Source of the DNA: CAZOIA01 sp964579675
Lineage (GTDB): Bacteria; Planctomycetota; Phycisphaerae; UBA1845; PWPN01
Assembly: GCA_964579675.1 (NCBI GenBank)
Contig: CAZOIA010000133.1
Coordinates: forward strand, 1-15,647
Length of the DNA stretch: 15,647 bases
Reading direction: 5' to 3'
Shown: positions 13,101-15,647 of the stretch, one piece after another
How positions within the stretch are numbered: position 1 is the first letter of the stretch
How the letters are laid out: the number at the start of each line of letters is the position of its first letter
Made by a program: the position numbers and the translations under genes
Notes under the pieces: generated by a model
Database searches by the model: none
Told to the model about the DNA's origin: nothing
The model's input: the letters and a program-made list of their open reading frames with translations, nothing else

Positions 13101-15307
13101 CGGTCGAGCACGTCCCGCACCATCTGCGCCATTGCGGTCACGGAGAAGGGCTTGTGGAGGATCCAGCAGTCGGCGTCCGGAAGGTCACCCGCACCGATGT
13201 CATAAGCCGTTATGAGAATCGCCTTGATGTCGGGTTGCGCGCCGCGGATCTCCGCCAGGCAGCGGTCGCCGGTGTTGCCGGGCAGGGAGTAGTCAACGAT
13301 CGCCAGATCGAACGGCTCGGCGGATGAACGGGCCGCTTCAAGTGCTTCTTCCGATCGATGCGTCAACGTGACCTGGTACCCGCGGCTTTCCAGGACCGTT
13401 CCGAGCAGGCTGCCAACCATTTCCTCATCCTCGACCACGAGGATTCGCTCTTCACCGCGGGCGGAAGAGATCTCAGCCTCCGTCTCTTCGACAGGAGAGG
13501 GTCCGGCAAGAGGGAAGAAAAGATCGAAGCACGTTCCTTCGCCGGGTCGGCTGGCCACGTCAATTGTGCCGTGGTGGGCTTCGACGATCTTGTAAGCGAT
13601 GGCCAGGCCAAGACCTGTCCCCCGATCGGGCGCTTTGGTGGTGAAGAACGGGTCAAAGACACGTTCAAGGGTGTCGGCATCCATCCCGCAGCCGCTGTCG
13701 CTGACGCGAATCCCCACGTACCCGTCGCTGCACGCTTGCATCTCGGCGTGAGGCGGCAAGGATTCAGCACCGACCCGGCGGGTCCGGATCTCCAGGACTC
13801 CCCCGGTGGGCATGGCATCACGAGCGTTGACGCAGAGGTTGACCAGCACCTGCTGCATCTGGCCGGGATCAGCCGCTATCATGCAGGGCGAAGCATCGAG
13901 ATCCAACCTGAAATGGATCGTGCCGGGGATCATTCGCCTCAGCAGACGGCAGACCTCCTGGATCAGGTAGTTGGCGTCGGTGCGTTGAATTCGGGGTTCG
14001 CTCGGGCGACTGAAGGCCTGCAGTGATCGAGTCATCTCGGCGGCATGTGTGGCCGCGGCGTTGATGTCCTCGAGCGCACCCGCCTGGGTGGCGTCAAGCC
14101 TGAGCCTCTTGCTCAGGAATTGCGCGTTGCCGCTGATGACGGTGAGCATATTGTTAAAATCGTGGGCGATGCCCCCGGCCAGCACGCCGATGCTCTCCAA
14201 CTTCTGAGCCCGGAGCAGTTGGGCCTGCATCTGCTCGCGCTCTTGTTCCGCCGACTTCTGGTCCGTCACATTGAGGATTACACCGTCCTGCCGGATGATC
14301 CGGCCGTTGGGCCCCACGATCGGCACGTGATACTCGCGGACCCAGACGGTCCGTCCGTCGATGCCGTGCACGATTCGATATTCCAGCTCGAACGGTTTCA
14401 GGGAATCCAATCCCTGTTTGAACGTTCTGCCGACGTATACCCTGTCGTCGGGATGCACGAGTTCGCTGGCCTGATCGGGGTTCTTCAGGAAGTACTCCGG
14501 ATCGCGGCCGAGGATCTCCCGGACCGCACCCGTGATCAGCAGGAAGCGGTTCGTCCCACCTTCGGCGGAGTAGAGGATGATCGGCAAGGACCCGACCACG
14601 CGCCGAAGCCGCTCCTCGCTCTCCCGCAGGGCCTCCTCGGCTCGCCTGCGCCCCGTGATGTCAACCCAGCTCGCCAGATAATACTTGAGCCCGCCGTTGC
14701 TTCTCACTGGTACAGAGGTTATCTGGACCCAGAATTGCTCCCGGTTCTTCTTCTGAAACAGCTCTTCAAGCCTATTGGCTCCCCCTTCCATGGCCTGCTC
14801 AAGATCTTGCGCCGTTTCCTCGAGCGTTTCTTCCGTCCACCAGGGGTACGGGGCCTTTCTGCCAACAAGCTCTGTCAAAGAAAACCCGGTCAGCATCTCC
14901 AACGCAGGATTTACGTACTTTATTGACGTGTCTGGATGGATAACGATGATGGGGTCGGGAGTACTACTCAAAAGGCTGGAACTGAACTCTTCGCTCTCCC
15001 GCAGGGCCTCCTCCACCCGCTTGCGCTCATCGAGCGTTTCACGAAAGGCCAGGCCATACGCCATCAGCATTTCCATCAGAGGAGCAAAGACGCGGCCCGC
15101 GGACTCCAACAAGGTCTTGTCGGGGAACTCCTCTGCCAGGCGTCCGATCGCCTCCTGGTGTATCTCGGCAAGGTCCTCGAGCGGGACGTTGGCCAGCACC
15201 AGTTGGCGACCCAGGTCCGCGGCCCTTGCCAGGTATTGCTCTTCCTGGCTGGCAACATAAGCCTCGACAAGTGAAGAGTACGTGTCCTTCAAGTGTTGCT
15301 CGGACAT
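13097..15307 (-). CDS. Hybrid sensor histidine kinase with RsbU-like N-terminal domain
   Basis: A 736-residue kinase with no transmembrane segment, hence cytoplasmic. Residues about 5-95 resemble the N-terminal RsbT-binding domain of Bacillus RsbU: spaced Tyr/Leu helices, then PLEDLAEIH, and LMEMLMAYGLAFRE against LIEVMIGYGMAYQE. Two PAS domains follow (about 105-225 and 230-350, PAC ends VDITGRRRAEEAL and LNVTDQKSAEQ). The kinase core has His382 in GGIAHDFNN, N-box Asn494, D-box DSGCGMD (537-543), FDPFFTTK (551-558) and GTGLGL (563-568). A C-terminal receiver has Asp627, phosphoacceptor Asp672 (VDYSLPG), Thr700 and Lys719. The ATG follows GAGGTGAGGG. It starts 6 nt after an upstream stop codon, so it is probably part of an operon entering from the right edge. 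Input by RsbT-like partner switching is inferred. Confidence 0.93.
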   Translation of the reverse strand: MSEQHLKDTYSSLVEAYVASQEEQYLARAADLGRQLVLANVPLEDLAEIHQEAIGRLAEEFPDKTLLESAGRVFAPLMEMLMAYGLAFRETLDERKRVEEALRESEEFSSSLLSSTPDPIIVIHPDTSIKYVNPALEMLTGFSLTELVGRKAPYPWWTEETLEETAQDLEQAMEGGANRLEELFQKKNREQFWVQITSVPVRSNGGLKYYLASWVDITGRRRAEEALRESEERLRRVVGSLPIILYSAEGGTNRFLLITGAVREILGRDPEYFLKNPDQASELVHPDDRVYVGRTFKQGLDSLKPFELEYRIVHGIDGRTVWVREYHVPIVGPNGRIIRQDGVILNVTDQKSAEQEREQMQAQLLRAQKLESIGVLAGGIAHDFNNMLTVISGNAQFLSKRLRLDATQAGALEDINAAATHAAEMTRSLQAFSRPSEPRIQRTDANYLIQEVCRLLRRMIPGTIHFRLDLDASPCMIAADPGQMQQVLVNLCVNARDAMPTGGVLEIRTRRVGAESLPPHAEMQACSDGYVGIRVSDSGCGMDADTLERVFDPFFTTKAPDRGTGLGLAIAYKIVEAHHGTIDVASRPGEGTCFDLFFPLAGPSPVEETEAEISSARGEERILVVEDEEMVGSLLGTVLESRGYQVTLTHRSEEALEAARSSAEPFDLAIVDYSLPGNTGDRCLAEIRGAQPDIKAILITAYDIGAGDLPDADCWILHKPFSVTAMAQMVRDVLDR

Positions 15308-15313
15308 TTTCCC

Positions 15314-15429
15314 TCACCTCGCGTTCCTGCAGACCAGAACAGCCGCATCGCCCGTCTCGCGCCCGTAGTCCTTCAGGATCGCCTTGGCCATGCCCCGGGG
15401 CATCAATGATGCAGAGAATCGTCGTTGCG
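15314..15429 (-). pseudogene. Possible truncated C-terminus of an RsbX/SpoIIE-type PP2C phosphatase
   Basis: A minus-strand frame ends with GMAKAILKDYGRETGDAAVLVCRNAR and a TGA at 15314-15316, six nt before the kinase ATG. This resembles the ending of RsbX/SpoIIE-family phosphatases (a helix followed by DDAxVLV). Directly upstream, in another frame, the DNA encodes TTILCIIDAPGHG, loosely like the VADGLGHG motif from the middle of such proteins. The roughly 130 residues expected between them are absent. Further upstream the frame runs into repeat-like DNA with unnatural Arg/Gly-rich translation. I infer a deletion remnant with a frame change. It may instead be an unrelated frame or, less likely, an assembly error. 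Confidence 0.35.
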
Positions 15430-15454
15430 TCGCTTCCCCAGCGGCCCGCCTCAT

Positions 15455-15515
15455 CCCTTCCTTTCGGGCGTTACGGTTTGGGCGGCCCACCATACCGCCC
15501 TTCGGGCGTCCACCT
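15455..15515. repeat. GC-rich palindromic repeat region
   Basis: GGGCGG (15480-15485) and CCGCCC (15495-15500) can pair across 9 nt. CGCCC (15496-15500) can instead pair with GGGCG (15504-15508) across TTC, so two hairpins compete. Related CTTTCGGGCGT and CTTCGGGCGTC words lie on either side. It resembles an extragenic REP-type element. Confidence 0.45.
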
Positions 15516-15647
15516 CCGAGCCCCCACCGCGTCGAAACCATCCTACCGCGCAGAAATGGGATAGCCAGGGGTTGCAGCGGAGATTCGTGATATGGGGTGC
15601 ATGACACTTTGGGCGGCTTGTTGGAAGGCGCCGCCCCCAGGTGTTTC
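15516..15647. other. Unassigned right edge
   Basis: No gene is supported. The minus-strand frame crossing it has no recognisable domain and is Arg/Gly/Pro-rich. An upstream gene of the kinase operon may begin or end just beyond the window. Confidence 0.35.

Noticed and set aside
14045..14926. 293-codon plus-strand frame inside the kinase
   Set aside because: Antisense to the PAS domains of the kinase; no motif of its own.
1..15647. CRISPR array, tRNA, rRNA, integrase or intact transposase
   Set aside because: No regularly spaced repeats, no cloverleaf-like or rRNA sequence, and no transposase or integrase motifs were recognised on either strand.

Overview
The window looks like a chromosomal segment of a GC-rich bacterium of the Planctomycetota, probably near the Phycisphaerae. 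The main clue is the C-terminal tails of two large secreted proteins: paired calcium-loop repeats of the type DxDxDVDQxDFxxFQxC, which are common in secreted planctomycete proteins. This assignment is inferred from protein style; no rRNA or other phylogenetic marker is present.

Layout. Positions 227-4887 (minus strand) hold two tandem paralogous secreted proteins. They share a clan GH-A-like catalytic core, PKD domain(s) and a dockerin-like tail, and each is preceded by a nearly identical 31-bp promoter block. Divergent from them is a NapG/MauM-like ferredoxin with four [4Fe-4S] sites (5137-5751, plus). After a gene-poor stretch comes a secreted protein with a classical dockerin-like tail (6293-7711, plus), closed by a strong terminator. 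On the minus strand glmS (8511-10337) is followed by an unrecognised 207-residue protein (7859-8482), apparently as an operon. A GT4 glycosyltransferase (10747-11877, plus) is divergent from glmS. The intergenic stretches on either side of the glycosyltransferase carry REP/BIME-like palindromes.

The right end is a signalling locus. A NarL/LuxR-type response regulator (12414-13100, plus) converges on a large hybrid histidine kinase (13097-15307, minus), and their TAG stop codons share a CTAG. The N-terminus of the kinase closely resembles the RsbT-binding N-terminal domain of Bacillus RsbU. Just upstream, ending 6 nt before the kinase start codon, is a reading-frame end that resembles the C-terminus of an RsbX/SpoIIE-type PP2C phosphatase but looks truncated. 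I infer a stressosome-type partner-switching input (RsbR/S/T) coupled to a two-component output. The RsbRST genes would lie beyond the right edge or elsewhere.

No tRNA, rRNA, CRISPR array, intact transposase or integrase was seen.
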